Positions 35,039-44,067 of a stretch of DNA of 64,000 nt are shown piece by piece. The translations under genes and the position numbers were made by a program. The stretch covers positions 597,376 to 661,375 of the forward strand of contig JAQTNH010000001.1 in the NCBI GenBank assembly GCA_028713895.1, written 5' to 3'. The stretch is from Candidatus Nanoarchaeia archaeon. GTDB lineage: Archaea; Nanobdellota; Nanobdellia; CSSed11-243R1. Numbering within the stretch: the first letter of the stretch is position 1; the number at the start of each line of letters is the position of its first letter. Below the pieces are notes generated by a model. It was not told where the DNA came from, made no database searches, and saw nothing but the letters and a program-made list of their open reading frames with translations.

Positions 35039-36375
35039 TAATCCACCTTTTTGATTGCATCCTGGATTAGTTTTGTGTATTCGCAAAGAATTTCTTTTAA
35101 CCGGGCAGGGTTCCTTGCCTCGATTGCAAGGTTCACTTCAGGAAGATTCTGGCTTGTGCGTATCAAAACCCATTCTGTATCATTGAGCAAAATCTTGAAG
35201 CCATCGACTGCATCAATGCTTTCAGGATATTTCTGCCGCAGATATTCCACTGCCTTGGATTTTCTTTCGTGGGTTCCTGCATCGATGTAAATCTTTTCAG
35301 TCGGGTTCTGTTCAATCCCTGTTGCAAGCTCGTTAAAAGTCTTTTCAGTGCGCGACAATATCTCTGCCATGCGCAAGGCAGCCAGGAATCCGTCTGAGAA
35401 CGGATAGAACTGGTTGAAAAAGAAGTGGGAGGACTGCTCAACTGCGAACAGTGCGTTGTGCTTGATGATGTTTTCCTCAATGAAGCCGTGCCCTATGCGG
35501 TTCCAGACAAGCTTTCCGCCCAGCTCGTTCGTTACTTTTGCAACTGAGCTCGGGCAGTCAACTGTTGCGATTATTGTTCCGCGAGTTTTTTTGAGTATGT
35601 CCGAGATGAACATCACGCCAGGAACTGATGCGGGGTGCTCTGTCCCCAGATTGTCAATGAAGACCCCCCTGTCTGAGTCTCCGTCAAATGCAATTCCGAA
35701 ATCCGCTTTTTCTTCGACAACCCTTCTCTTAAGCTCGTTCAGGTTTTCACCCTTGGGTTCAGGGCGCAGTCCCCCAAAATCACCCTTGATTTCCTTGTTG
35801 ATTGGTATGCATGTTACGCCCATAGTTTCGAAGACATGCGGCACGATTGTTGAAGCAGAGCCGTTGAAACACTCGGCAACAATCTTGATTGGCTTCTCAA
35901 TGTTTATTTTCTCAGAGAGATAGTCCTCATAATCAATAAGCCCGTAATCCACATCAACCTGCTGCCCTGCTGTAGCCTGCTTGAAATTGTTGTTCCTTAT
36001 TATCTCCTTGAGCTTCTGCAGTTCATCAACATATGAAGAGCCGTCCTTGCGGAAAAACTTCATGCCGTTGTACTCTGCAGGGTTGTGGCTTGCTGTGATG
36101 TAAACCCCGGGCAGCCTGTTCTTGAAACTGTTAAAATAAGCAACAGGATTAGGCAGCATGCCTACTGAAAGCGCATCTGTGCCTGTGGAATTAAGCCCTT
36201 TTACAAAACTTTCAAAAACTTTTGGAGAATGGGCCCTGGTGTCATAGCCAACAATAAATTCATCAACATCCCCATTGAGAGTTCCGGCTGCTTTGCCTAT
36301 CAGTTCTGCTTTTTCGTCAGTAAGTTCAGTCCCGTAAACTCCGCGGATGTCATATGCTTTAAAGATTTTATCCAT
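35038..36375 (-). CDS. Phosphomannomutase/phosphoglucomutase
   Basis: 445 aa, four-domain alpha-D-phosphohexomutase. The phosphoserine loop TASHNPAEYNG, metal loop DGDSDRG, a sugar-binding loop (AVEQSSHFFF) and the C-terminal RTSQNLPEVNL phosphate loop are all present. It interconverts hexose 6- and 1-phosphates and feeds sugar nucleotides, fitting the nucleotidyltransferase nearby. In the sugar loop the usual GGExSGH is EQSSH. Probably co-transcribed with carS. Confidence 0.92.
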   Translation of the reverse strand: MDKIFKAYDIRGVYGTELTDEKAELIGKAAGTLNGDVDEFIVGYDTRAHSPKVFESFVKGLNSTGTDALSVGMLPNPVAYFNSFKNRLPGVYITASHNPAEYNGMKFFRKDGSSYVDELQKLKEIIRNNNFKQATAGQQVDVDYGLIDYEDYLSEKINIEKPIKIVAECFNGSASTIVPHVFETMGVTCIPINKEIKGDFGGLRPEPKGENLNELKRRVVEEKADFGIAFDGDSDRGVFIDNLGTEHPASVPGVMFISDILKKTRGTIIATVDCPSSVAKVTNELGGKLVWNRIGHGFIEENIIKHNALFAVEQSSHFFFNQFYPFSDGFLAALRMAEILSRTEKTFNELATGIEQNPTEKIYIDAGTHERKSKAVEYLRQKYPESIDAVDGFKILLNDTEWVLIRTSQNLPEVNLAIEARNPARLKEILCEYTKLIQDAIKKVD

Positions 36376-36377
36376 GA

Positions 36378-37175
36378 TTATGAGATGGATGCGCTATTAA
36401 CGTAGCCTAAATAATCTTTTACGAATTTAAATCCTTTTTCCTTGGAAATGCACTTTAATATAGTGAACGAACCTGAGCCGTACTGGGCTGCTTTTTTCGG
36501 GCGATTATAGACATATTCCGGAAGGCCTATTTCTTTTGCAATTTTACGGAGAACTATCTTTTTTTGTGTTGGGGATATCTTTTCTTGGGGATGGATGCTC
36601 AGTGCGGTGTTAACAACTTTTTTGTCCATAAACGGAAGCGCAGGTTTTAATCCAAAGTGTCTGCAGACTGCGCTGTCGCGCTTGATATCCTTCCTTACCT
36701 GTACAAGCCTGTGCAGACATTCGCTATGGACTGCTTTGTAGCCTTTTTCCATGGCTTTTGCATGGCTTCCATAACCGCAAAGAAATTCGTCGCTGCCAAG
36801 CCCGCTGAACAGCATTCTGTTTCCATCCTTAGCTGCCGCTTCTGCGGCAAGAATCATCGGTATCGCAACACTAATCTGGACAGGGTCTGTTGTTTTTGTA
36901 ATTTTAACTGCCTGTTCTACCAATTTTTCAGGATTGCCTGTAAAATGGAGCGTCTTGTGTTTTAGCCTGAGCTGTTTGCTGAGCTTCTTTGCGATTGCTG
37001 TGTCCGGGCCCCCAAAATCAGAAGTATACGCTGTGAACGTGATTCTTAAATCCTTCAGAATTTTTGCGATAACTGATGAATCCAGCCCGCCAGAAAGAAG
37101 CAAGGCTATCTTTCCTTTTGCCAATTTTTTAACTGCTGCCACAAGCGCCTGTTTGAGTTTCTCTTTTTTGCCCAT
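36378..37175 (-). CDS. Stand-alone asparagine synthetase-like domain
   Basis: 265 aa from MGKKEKLKQAL. PP-loop LLSGGLDSSVIAK and SGLGSDEFLCGYGSH are asparagine synthetase (AsnB C-terminal) motifs. The N-terminal glutaminase domain is absent, so it would need ammonia or a partner protein, or it may amidate something else. A minus-strand TATA-like box, TTTAATAAT (37198-37206), is about 27 bases before the ATG. It ends two bases before the mutase start codon region and is co-directional with it. Confidence 0.82.
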   Translation of the reverse strand: MGKKEKLKQALVAAVKKLAKGKIALLLSGGLDSSVIAKILKDLRITFTAYTSDFGGPDTAIAKKLSKQLRLKHKTLHFTGNPEKLVEQAVKITKTTDPVQISVAIPMILAAEAAAKDGNRMLFSGLGSDEFLCGYGSHAKAMEKGYKAVHSECLHRLVQVRKDIKRDSAVCRHFGLKPALPFMDKKVVNTALSIHPQEKISPTQKKIVLRKIAKEIGLPEYVYNRPKKAAQYGSGSFTILKCISKEKGFKFVKDYLGYVNSASIS

Positions 37176-37180
37176 CAACC

Positions 37181-37206
37181 TTTTAACCTGTGCCGTGTTT
37201 AATAAT
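37181..37206. promoter_or_regulatory. Crossed divergent promoters
   Basis: The 34 bases between the start codons at 37175 (minus) and 37210 (plus) hold two TATA-like boxes. TTTTAACC (37181-37188) is about 26 bases before the plus start, and the minus-strand box (37198-37206) about 27 before the minus start. Each promoter therefore lies between the other promoter and its gene, so the two should exclude each other. Confidence 0.45.
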
Positions 37207-37209
37207 CTG

Positions 37210-37440
37210 ATGGATACGTGGGCGATTGATACGCTTTTGCGGGCAGTGTACGATGAAAACTTCGCAAAGCTGAAGGACTTTATTGTTGTCATACGGCACA
37301 GAGGGGCTGAGAATGACAGGAAAGAGATTGACGGGGAGAGAATAACAAAAGTTCAAAAAGACGGATTTTTTTATTTAAACCGGCATGAAGAGAAAATTTT
37401 CATACCAGCCCACAGAATTTTGGAGTTGAAACGCAAATGA
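37210..37440 (+). CDS. UPF0248/DUF504 protein
   Basis: 76 aa from MDTWAIDTLLRAV. The family pattern is clear: VVIRHRGAENDRKEIDGERI and FIPAHRILELKRK. DUF504 proteins are small archaeal proteins of unknown function, sometimes linked to RNA. The gene overlaps the geranylgeranyl reductase by four bases (ATGA), so the pair is coupled. Confidence 0.85.
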   Translation: MDTWAIDTLLRAVYDENFAKLKDFIVVIRHRGAENDRKEIDGERITKVQKDGFFYLNRHEEKIFIPAHRILELKRK

Positions 37441-38585
37441 CCACGACAATAATCGGTGCAGGACCTGTAGGATGTTTTCTTGGCAAGAGGCTTTCAAAGA
37501 AAGGAGTTCCAGTCACTATTGTTGAAGAGCATGAACGCGCAGGAGAGCCCCTGCAATGCAGCGGGCTGGTATCCGGAAATATCCTGGATATTGTCGGCAT
37601 TCCGGAACACCTGATAGTCAATCACATTAATACAGCAAAATTCTTTTTTGGAGACAAGAAAATTGAGTTCAAAGGAAAAGCGCTTGTCATTGACAGGGCT
37701 GGATTTGACGAACATATGTACGAGCAGGCAGAACAATCCGGCGTAAAATTCCATTTTAACGAGCAGTATGTTGATTACAGCTATTCAAACAACAGAATAA
37801 TGGCAAACACGAACCTGAGAAAGATAGATTCTGATTTTTTGGTGGGCGCAGACGGGCCTGGCTCGCAGGTTGGGAAGCAGATTGGGGTGCGGAACGAGGT
37901 CCTGCCTGGGCTGCAGGTAAGGGCAAAAGGGGAGTTTGAACCAGGCTCAGTTGAACTGCATTTTGGGGAATATGCCCCGGAATTTTTTGCATGGGTTGTG
38001 CCAGAAAGCGATAAAGTGGCGCGCATAGGGCTGGCAACACGAAGGGACATAACTGAAATGCTTAAGAAATTCCTTAAGGACAGAGGAATCAAGACATTCA
38101 TTGACAAGCAGGCCGGGTTGATACCAATCGGCTATCACGAGGACTTTGTTGCAGACAGAGTGGCGCTGGTGGGAGACGCAGCATCGCAGACAAAAGCAAC
38201 AACAGGCGGAGGGCTGACAACAGGGCTTGCTTCTGCAAAGCTGCTCAGCCGTGCGCTGCTAAGGGGATTTGAAGCGAATGATTTCAGCATGGAGTTCCTT
38301 GAAACACATTATGTTGATGCCTGGAAAAAAGGCATAGGCAGCGAACTCAGGAAAGCGTATGCAATACGAAAAGTCATGGACACATTCACTGCGAAAGATT
38401 ATGGCGCCTTTTTTGATGTGCTGAAAAATGAGAATTTCAAACACAAGCTGGAAGAAAATGCTGATATGGAGATGTATTCCAACTTTTTGAAAAAGTCAAT
38501 TATGACGCCTGCCGCTCTCATGTTTGGAATAAAACTTTTTTTTAAGCACCCGGAACTGCTCAAGTATCTGGCTACCCTTTTGTGA
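37437..38585 (+). CDS. Geranylgeranyl reductase family flavoprotein
   Basis: 382 aa. FAD-binding GAGPVGCFLGKRL at the N-terminus, CSGLVSGNI carrying the family Cys, GADGPGSQVGKQIG, and GDAASQTKATTGGGLTTG near the second FAD contact. Family members saturate the geranylgeranyl chains of archaeal lipids or reduce polyprenols. The lipid genes carS and the CDP-alcohol transferase lie within 4 kb, supporting a lipid role. Its end overlaps the convergent DUF192 gene by 14 bases. Confidence 0.9.
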   Translation: MTTTIIGAGPVGCFLGKRLSKKGVPVTIVEEHERAGEPLQCSGLVSGNILDIVGIPEHLIVNHINTAKFFFGDKKIEFKGKALVIDRAGFDEHMYEQAEQSGVKFHFNEQYVDYSYSNNRIMANTNLRKIDSDFLVGADGPGSQVGKQIGVRNEVLPGLQVRAKGEFEPGSVELHFGEYAPEFFAWVVPESDKVARIGLATRRDITEMLKKFLKDRGIKTFIDKQAGLIPIGYHEDFVADRVALVGDAASQTKATTGGGLTTGLASAKLLSRALLRGFEANDFSMEFLETHYVDAWKKGIGSELRKAYAIRKVMDTFTAKDYGAFFDVLKNENFKHKLEENADMEMYSNFLKKSIMTPAALMFGIKLFFKHPELLKYLATLL

Positions 38586-38910
38586 AGCTGACTTTGTCGC
38601 CAGCCTTTAGGTTCATTTTCAGGTTTGTAGTTTCAAAAACATATTTTGCAGGTTTTGGAGAAGCATAAAAATGGCAAGGCTTTGTTTTTTTAGAATTGAT
38701 AACAATATTCCTTGAGCTTATCCATGCGACAAACAAGGGGACACAAAAAAAGGTGTGGATTGCGGTTTCAGCGATGCCTTCGCGCCCAGCAACAAGCACC
38801 ACAGCCCCGGTTTTTTTGAACATCATCCCGATTCCCCGCTTTAGGGGGGTGTCAAGATAACTGACAGAAGACGCGATTACTTTATTTCCCTTTCTTAGCT
38901 TTACCTTCAT
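38572..38910 (-). CDS. DUF192 protein
   Basis: 112 aa from MKVKLRKGN. The DUF192 pattern is recognisable: SVSYLDTPLKRGIGMMFKK, a HTFFCVPLFVAWIS strand and the C-terminal LKAGDKVSF turn. The function is unknown. The first 29 bases overlap the end of the MEMO gene in another frame. No signal peptide is seen, whereas many bacterial members are secreted. Confidence 0.8.
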   Translation of the reverse strand: MKVKLRKGNKVIASSVSYLDTPLKRGIGMMFKKTGAVVLVAGREGIAETAIHTFFCVPLFVAWISSRNIVINSKKTKPCHFYASPKPAKYVFETTNLKMNLKAGDKVSFTKG

Positions 38911-39784
38911 TTTTGTCAAACACCATTGATGCATACGCCACAAAATTTTTAGAGTCCCCTGTGATTTCGGCAGAAGTGTAATATTTTAACAGGCGCACGG
39001 ACTTGCTTTTCATTGAGCGGGCATAAATGATTGCTGCAGTGATTGGCGCGTAGCCGCAGATGGTTGCATTGTTCTGTACAACGTGCTTGAGCAAATCAAT
39101 CTCCCTGAACTTTTCAATGAAACCGATTGCTTTCTTGTCAAGCGCCTCGACTTTTTTGATTTGGTTTGCCTTGTATGGGGTGTACATGAAAGATTCCCCG
39201 TAATGCGTGAAATCCGAGGATGCAATCACCAGAACCTTCCGCTTAAGCTCATAAGCGGCATTAAGGATTCCGCTGACTATGTCATTCGCCTCCTCGAGAA
39301 CTTTTATTCCCTTCATGCATATCGGGACAATCTTGAAGTCTTTGAAGAGATACTGCAGGAACGGAAGATGAACCTCGATTGCATGCTCGCTGCGGTGCGC
39401 TATCTCATCAGGGCTTGCTTTTTTGGAATAAGCCAGCATTTTGTTTACAAATTCAGAATCTACAGGAACCTCTCCAAGCGGGGTTTTCCATTTTCCATCG
39501 GGATAGACTGAAACTGACGGACCCATTCCTGTATGGCTCGGGCACAAAAGAACAATTGTATCAGGCTTTCCAGATTCTGCAATCGCCTTGTAAGCATGAG
39601 CTGCGCACTGCCCGGAATAAACATAGCCTGCATGCGGAATAACTGCTGCGATGATTGGGCTTGCCTGCCTGCCAGGCATTGATTTCGGGCCAAGCTTGCC
39701 CTTGAAGCATATTTCAATCTGAGCCCTGAGCTTCTGGGGGTTTGCCTCATAGAACTGTCCTGCAAATGCTGGCTCGCGTATCAT
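38882..39784 (-). CDS. MEMO1 family protein
   Basis: 300 aa. The MEMO signatures REPAFAGQFYEANP, IPHAGYVYSGQCAAHAY, LCPSHTG and SSDFTHYG are present with their conserved His and Cys. MEMO proteins share a fold with extradiol dioxygenases and are often linked with AMMECR1 and a radical SAM protein; the archaeal function is unsettled. Placement after S2 in this operon is also seen in other archaea. Confidence 0.92.
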   Translation of the reverse strand: MIREPAFAGQFYEANPQKLRAQIEICFKGKLGPKSMPGRQASPIIAAVIPHAGYVYSGQCAAHAYKAIAESGKPDTIVLLCPSHTGMGPSVSVYPDGKWKTPLGEVPVDSEFVNKMLAYSKKASPDEIAHRSEHAIEVHLPFLQYLFKDFKIVPICMKGIKVLEEANDIVSGILNAAYELKRKVLVIASSDFTHYGESFMYTPYKANQIKKVEALDKKAIGFIEKFREIDLLKHVVQNNATICGYAPITAAIIYARSMKSKSVRLLKYYTSAEITGDSKNFVAYASMVFDKNEGKAKKGK

Positions 39785-39807
39785 ACTTAAAACAAGAAAG
39801 AGGGTAT

Positions 39808-39936
39808 TTATAATGTTTTTATTTTGTAATCCTTCGTATCTCTCTTGTATTCAGGATCCAACTCAGCAATAGACAGTTTTGTTAAATCCAGTTCATCTCC
39901 GACAAGTTCAGTCTTTAGTTTGTATGATTTTGGCAT
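39808..39936 (-). CDS. Small hypothetical protein, 42 aa
   Basis: 42 aa, starting MPKSYKLKTELVGDELDL and ending DYKIKTL. No family recognised. It fits the gap between S2 (six bases before its start) and the MEMO gene on the operon strand, and has a charged, protein-like composition. The Shine-Dalgarno is weak, so it remains uncertain. Confidence 0.45.
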   Translation of the reverse strand: MPKSYKLKTELVGDELDLTKLSIAELDPEYKRDTKDYKIKTL

Positions 39937-39942
39937 TATGAA

Positions 39943-40533
39943 CTAAAAGTCATCAAGAGGGATGTCCAGTTCGGATGTTTTCTGGATTTTTCCCTTGTTG
40001 CGCATATACTCCCTTGCAAGTACGTAGAATATCAAGCCAAGAGATTTGTTTCCCTTGTTATTGCACGGGATAATAAGCTCCAAATCCTTTGTTATATTGT
40101 TTGTGTCGCAAAGCCCGATAACAGGGATGTTTGCCTTTAATGCGTCCTGCACAAGCTGCCTGTCAAGCCAAGGGTCAGAAACAACAACTATCCCAGGCTC
40201 CATAAAGTTTTCAAATGCCGGGTTTGTCAGTGAGCCTGGCAGATACCTGCCTGCAATTGCCTTTGCGCCGGTTGCTTTTGCAAAAGATTTCACTGCCTTG
40301 TGGCCGTTTTCTCTCCTGCACGCGACAAGTATTTTGGAAGGCTCGTAGCCTGAAAGCATTGTTGCTGCTGCGCTTATTTTTTCATTTATTTTTGAAATGT
40401 TAAGCACGCACAAGCCGTCAGGGCGTATTTTGTAAATATAAGGCATCATGAAGCCTGTCTTGAATTTTGCGCCTATGTGTATTCCTGATTGTAAATATGT
40501 GTCCAATGGAACTAAAAATTGTTCTTCTGCCAT
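39943..40533 (-). CDS. rps2: Ribosomal protein S2
   Basis: 196 aa from MAEEQFLVPLD, with GGAG eight bases upstream inside the end of eno. S2 motifs are YLQSGIHIGAKFKT, GRYLPGSLTNP, VVVSDPWLDRQ and IPVIGLCDTNN. It belongs to the small-subunit platform. The order RpoK-enolase-S2-MEMO is the classic archaeal one, although L13, S9 and RpoN, usually at the front, are not here. Confidence 0.95.
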   Translation of the reverse strand: MAEEQFLVPLDTYLQSGIHIGAKFKTGFMMPYIYKIRPDGLCVLNISKINEKISAAATMLSGYEPSKILVACRRENGHKAVKSFAKATGAKAIAGRYLPGSLTNPAFENFMEPGIVVVSDPWLDRQLVQDALKANIPVIGLCDTNNITKDLELIIPCNNKGNKSLGLIFYVLAREYMRNKGKIQKTSELDIPLDDF

Positions 40534-40535
40534 CT

Positions 40536-41660
40536 TCATCTCTCCTTTTGAATCTTCATTAATCTCTTGATTTTTGCCAGTCGTTCCTTGCCTGCAATGC
40601 TGATTTTCATAATTGGTATTTCAAGCCCGACTGCAATATCAGCAAGGATATCTTCATCTGTTTCTCCGGACCTGTGGGATATCACTGGTATGTATCTCTT
40701 CTTTTTGGCTAATCTGACAAATTCAATTACTTTTGCCAAGGAGCCAATCTGGTCTGGTTTGACTATGCAACTGTTACATGCACCAACATTTATGGCTTTT
40801 TTAAGCCTTTCGGGATTGGTTGCAAAAAGGTCATCTCCTGCAATAAGACATGTTTTTGAAAGCTTTTTTGTCAGCTTTGCGAAGCCTTCAAAGTCTTCTT
40901 CCTGCAGGGGGTCTTCGATATAGTACAGGTCGAACTCCCTCTGCCTGTTAATCATCCTGTCCATCTGCGCATCGCGGGACAGCTGTTCCCCGTTCTTGTA
41001 ATCATAAAACCCTGTTTTTGTGTTGTAAAAGCTTGAGGCTGCAACATCAATGCCTATTTTGGTTCCATCTGCATATTCCCTCAATACCTTCAATGCATTG
41101 TGATTTGTTATATCAATAACCCACCCATGCTCCAAATCAACTGAGTCAGGATGGAACCTGTTTTTTATTTTGTTGTATACACCAAGGTTTGTTTTTGCAT
41201 TGCCCAAAACAAGAAATTCCTGATATGTCGGGGAATTCATGGAAGTGTGCTTTCCTCCACCCAGCATCTTGCTGAGCAGAAGAGGTATCTGTTTCTTTTT
41301 TGGCTTGAACAGCTTCCAGACATGCGTCTTTTTATCTGCTGCGAGCGCCTTTAGCAACGCAAATGTTATTGCAAGGCATACTGCACCGCCCTCCCTGATT
41401 GTTTTCTTTTCAAGCTTCAGGATATCGCTTAAGCTGTTGACTTTTTTGATTTGTTTAGACAGTTTTGTGTTTATTGTTTTAATCGCAGAATCAATTGTTG
41501 TTTTGTAGCGCTTTACCTCGTTTTTGCCTTTTGAAGTGCCTTCGGGAAGAGATGCTGTGAACTCCCCCCTTTCAGTTTTGGCCCTAACCTCAAGCGAGTA
41601 GACTCCTGCCGAGTTCAGTATCTTTTTTGCTTCAAGACTCAGCACTCTTATTTTCCTCAC
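40536..41660 (-). CDS. eno: Enolase
   Basis: About 374 aa from a GTG. Alternatives are an upstream TTG (41681) and a GTG at 41645, the latter with the better Shine-Dalgarno. Metal-binding and catalytic segments are visible: GIDVAASSF, YIEDPLQEEDF, GDDLFATN, CIVKPDQIGS and SHRSGETDED. It interconverts 2-phosphoglycerate and phosphoenolpyruvate. At the N-terminus the usual ILDSRGNPTVEV reads ILNSAGVYSLEV, an unusual departure in a loop near the active site. The gene overlaps rpoK and is followed by S2. Confidence 0.92.
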   Translation of the reverse strand: MRKIRVLSLEAKKILNSAGVYSLEVRAKTERGEFTASLPEGTSKGKNEVKRYKTTIDSAIKTINTKLSKQIKKVNSLSDILKLEKKTIREGGAVCLAITFALLKALAADKKTHVWKLFKPKKKQIPLLLSKMLGGGKHTSMNSPTYQEFLVLGNAKTNLGVYNKIKNRFHPDSVDLEHGWVIDITNHNALKVLREYADGTKIGIDVAASSFYNTKTGFYDYKNGEQLSRDAQMDRMINRQREFDLYYIEDPLQEEDFEGFAKLTKKLSKTCLIAGDDLFATNPERLKKAINVGACNSCIVKPDQIGSLAKVIEFVRLAKKKRYIPVISHRSGETDEDILADIAVGLEIPIMKISIAGKERLAKIKRLMKIQKER

Positions 41661-41910
41661 CCGGGATTTCAGCTTCCTCAATTTCAGGCTCTACAACCTC
41701 TTCTTTTTGCGCTTCTTTTTTAATCCGCATAATCTTTTTTGGAAGCACTCTCTTTACTGAGATTGGAAGAACGTTCTCGTCAAACTCTTTTTTTGCTATT
41801 TTAATCGGATTAAGTTCATTCCCGCGTTCAGTAAGAATTGGCGCACCCATTGCAATCTGCAGAGCGCGCGCCCCAATTATTCTGACTTTTTCATATTTTG
41901 TGTAGTCCAT
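41632..41910 (-). CDS. rpoK: RNA polymerase subunit K (Rpb6-like)
   Basis: 92 aa from MDYTKYEKVRIIGARAL, with AAGGTG upstream. The core ALQIAMGAPILTERG-x(n)-PIKIAKKEFDENVLPI is that of RpoK/Rpb6, which clamps the polymerase assembly. An acidic Glu-rich tail of about 25 residues follows the core. It starts 10 bases after the Rrp42 stop and overlaps eno. Confidence 0.93.
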   Translation of the reverse strand: MDYTKYEKVRIIGARALQIAMGAPILTERGNELNPIKIAKKEFDENVLPISVKRVLPKKIMRIKKEAQKEEVVEPEIEEAEIPGEENKSAES

Positions 41911-41920
41911 CAGGTTCACC

Positions 41921-42703
41921 TTACTTTAGATGTTTTCGAATTTCATTGCTTTTTTCAAGCGCAATTTCAACGCCTTTCAGTATTTCGTCCTCGCTTAATC
42001 CAGCCTGTCCGCCTTTCTGCATTGCGTTTATGTTCCCGTCTTCGCTTACTGTGACTGTCAAACGTGCGTCAGACAGCGCTTCTTCATCAAAGGTTGGATC
42101 AACAAAAAGAGTTCCATTCATCTTGTGTATTGTGCATGCAATTGGATGCCTGACCAATGGAAGCTTATCCTTTTTGTGTTCGTGGTAATCAATAGTGTCT
42201 GTTTCCATGTCGTACTTTGGGAATTTTGCCTTGGTAAGCGCTGCAATTGCCGCCAGTGCTGCTGCGTCAATCAGGTTTCCGTCGTGGTTCTGGATGTACA
42301 AGTCAATCATTACCATCCACATTTTTTCCCCTGATTTGATGCAGAGTTTCTTGAAATCAACTGCGCGTGACTCGCGAATTCCACGGTCAACTACACGTGC
42401 GAGCTCTATTGACTCCTCGCCTGGCGCTCCAGGCTCAAATGTCGGGGAAGATATCGGAGCAAACTCAGCGTTCACCACAATACTGCCCTCATCTGGCTTG
42501 TCAGGATAAGGTTCGCCTGTGCTGAGTTTAACGCCGCAGACAACACGGGTTTTTCCGATTGTTACTGCTGCGCTCCCCTCTGCGTTATTGGAAATATCAT
42601 ATTCAATTTTGATATCCCTGTAATTGAGCAGACCGCGTCCATCGTCCCTTACCCCTTTTTTTGCAAGTTCCAAAATATACCCTTTTGAATTGTCTCTTAT
42701 CAT
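41921..42703 (-). CDS. rrp42: Exosome subunit Rrp42
   Basis: 260 aa, RNase PH fold. GVRDDGRGLLNYRDIKIEYD, the RAVDFKKLCI segment and NHDGNLIDAAALAAIAAL are typical of Rrp42, the non-catalytic partner of Rrp41 in the archaeal hexameric ring. It overlaps the FAU-1-like gene by four bases, so the usual direct Rrp41-Rrp42 adjacency is broken by that gene. Confidence 0.95.
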   Translation of the reverse strand: MIRDNSKGYILELAKKGVRDDGRGLLNYRDIKIEYDISNNAEGSAAVTIGKTRVVCGVKLSTGEPYPDKPDEGSIVVNAEFAPISSPTFEPGAPGEESIELARVVDRGIRESRAVDFKKLCIKSGEKMWMVMIDLYIQNHDGNLIDAAALAAIAALTKAKFPKYDMETDTIDYHEHKKDKLPLVRHPIACTIHKMNGTLFVDPTFDEEALSDARLTVTVSEDGNINAMQKGGQAGLSEDEILKGVEIALEKSNEIRKHLK

Positions 42704-44067
42704 TTTAATTCCTCCGTGACTATTTTATTTGCAATTTCCATTGCATAATCTGCAAGTTCTTTTTTGATTATGCCTTCGCTTACAATCCTGTCCAGCTTCT
42801 GGACATCAACAATTTCTTTTTTGTTGTCTTTCTCCACAACGTCAACCTCAAGGTCAATGTACCTTGAGAATTTTGGATAAACCTCAGTCGGGGTGTTTAT
42901 ATTCACATAAACCCCTTTTGGGAAGCCTTCCTTGCTGAAATACTTGTGAGTCACAGTCCAGCTGTTCGGCTTGATTATGGTTAATGCATAATCTCCCTGC
43001 TCGATTCTGCCTCCAAGCCCGTCAAAGCGCCCGCCTGAAATCAGGCGTCTCTTTATGTGAATTTCCTCTTTTGTGGATTTTTCTACAGTTCCCTTGAAGA
43101 TTATGTCCTTGCCCCCCGGCTTTTTGTGGATAATTTCGTAATAGCTCCCTTCCTTGGGCCCGTCATTCCACAGGGTGTTGTTCAGTTTTGAAACAACAAC
43201 ATTGTTGTCAAGCCCTGCAAGGGACTCTGCGAAATCTGTCAGCAGAGCATATCCCCCTGACTTGAGGAAATGGTGTCCGACAATGGTTTCAACAATCCCG
43301 CCGCGTATCTTGTCGAATTTCTGTTTTGTAACCGCTCCGAAATCAACGAAGTAGTTGCTGAACCCTGGGAGTATCAGTCCGCTTTCAGTCCGGTGTTCGA
43401 AATCTCCCTTGAGATTTTTTTCTTTTTCAACGAGAGCATTGAGTTCGCTGACAAGCTCGATGGTGTCCTTTCCCTCTGCAAGGGATTTCCAGAGCACTCC
43501 CCAATTTTTTATTGAGGCATTGTTGCTGATGTCAATCAGCCGCTGAATTTCCTTTTGCGTGCGGATATGCTTTGAGACTTTTGTGAACCCGTCCTTAATC
43601 AGGACCATGCTGTCCCCGAAAAGACGGAGCTGTGTTGAAAGAAGTTTTTTGCCGTTGATGATTCCCTTGACCTGCGCAAGAACTTTTTCGCCTTCGCGCA
43701 AAAATCCCCAGTAATTCTGCAGGCTGAGAATCCCTTCCTCGTTTCCGATGTCAACAATTATTGTTTTGTCAATGCTTTCTATCTTCTTTATTTTTCCGCA
43801 GTAAATCGCCCCAATCTCCATCTTTTTGATTACAACGTCCTGGAAATTGTTCTGCAGTTCCTTTACCACAGCGTCGGCTCCGCTTCCGTTTATGGTTACG
43901 CCATTCAAGTCTTCCTTGTCATAGATAAGCACATCAGCACTTTCATCGTTGTCATCCAAATCCATGCGCTGCGCCATTACCTCGGAAGGCTTGATTATCT
44001 CGAACCCTTTCTCTTTCAAAAAATTAGTGAGGGCTGTAGAATAGACTCCCCTAATCTTTATCTTCAA
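42700..44067 (-). CDS. FAU-1-like RNA-binding protein / predicted ribonuclease (S1 + DUF402)
   Basis: 455 aa. An N-terminal domain (about 1-80), an S1-like part (about 81-145, with IGAIYCGKIKKIESIDKTII), an RNase E/G-like middle (about 170-300) and a C-terminal DUF402 part (about 305-425) match archaeal FAU-1, an AU-rich RNA-binding protein reported to have endoribonuclease activity on rRNA precursors. Its gene lies between rrp41 (17-base overlap) and rrp42 (four-base overlap), so co-expression with the exosome is nearly certain and a joint RNA-processing role is inferred. Confidence 0.85.
   Translation of the reverse strand: MKIKIRGVYSTALTNFLKEKGFEIIKPSEVMAQRMDLDDNDESADVLIYDKEDLNGVTINGSGADAVVKELQNNFQDVVIKKMEIGAIYCGKIKKIESIDKTIIVDIGNEEGILSLQNYWGFLREGEKVLAQVKGIINGKKLLSTQLRLFGDSMVLIKDGFTKVSKHIRTQKEIQRLIDISNNASIKNWGVLWKSLAEGKDTIELVSELNALVEKEKNLKGDFEHRTESGLILPGFSNYFVDFGAVTKQKFDKIRGGIVETIVGHHFLKSGGYALLTDFAESLAGLDNNVVVSKLNNTLWNDGPKEGSYYEIIHKKPGGKDIIFKGTVEKSTKEEIHIKRRLISGGRFDGLGGRIEQGDYALTIIKPNSWTVTHKYFSKEGFPKGVYVNINTPTEVYPKFSRYIDLEVDVVEKDNKKEIVDVQKLDRIVSEGIIKKELADYAMEIANKIVTEELK

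Noticed and set aside
36378..37175. Full asparagine synthetase B
   Set aside because: The N-terminal glutaminase domain with its Cys is absent, so only the synthetase-like domain is called.
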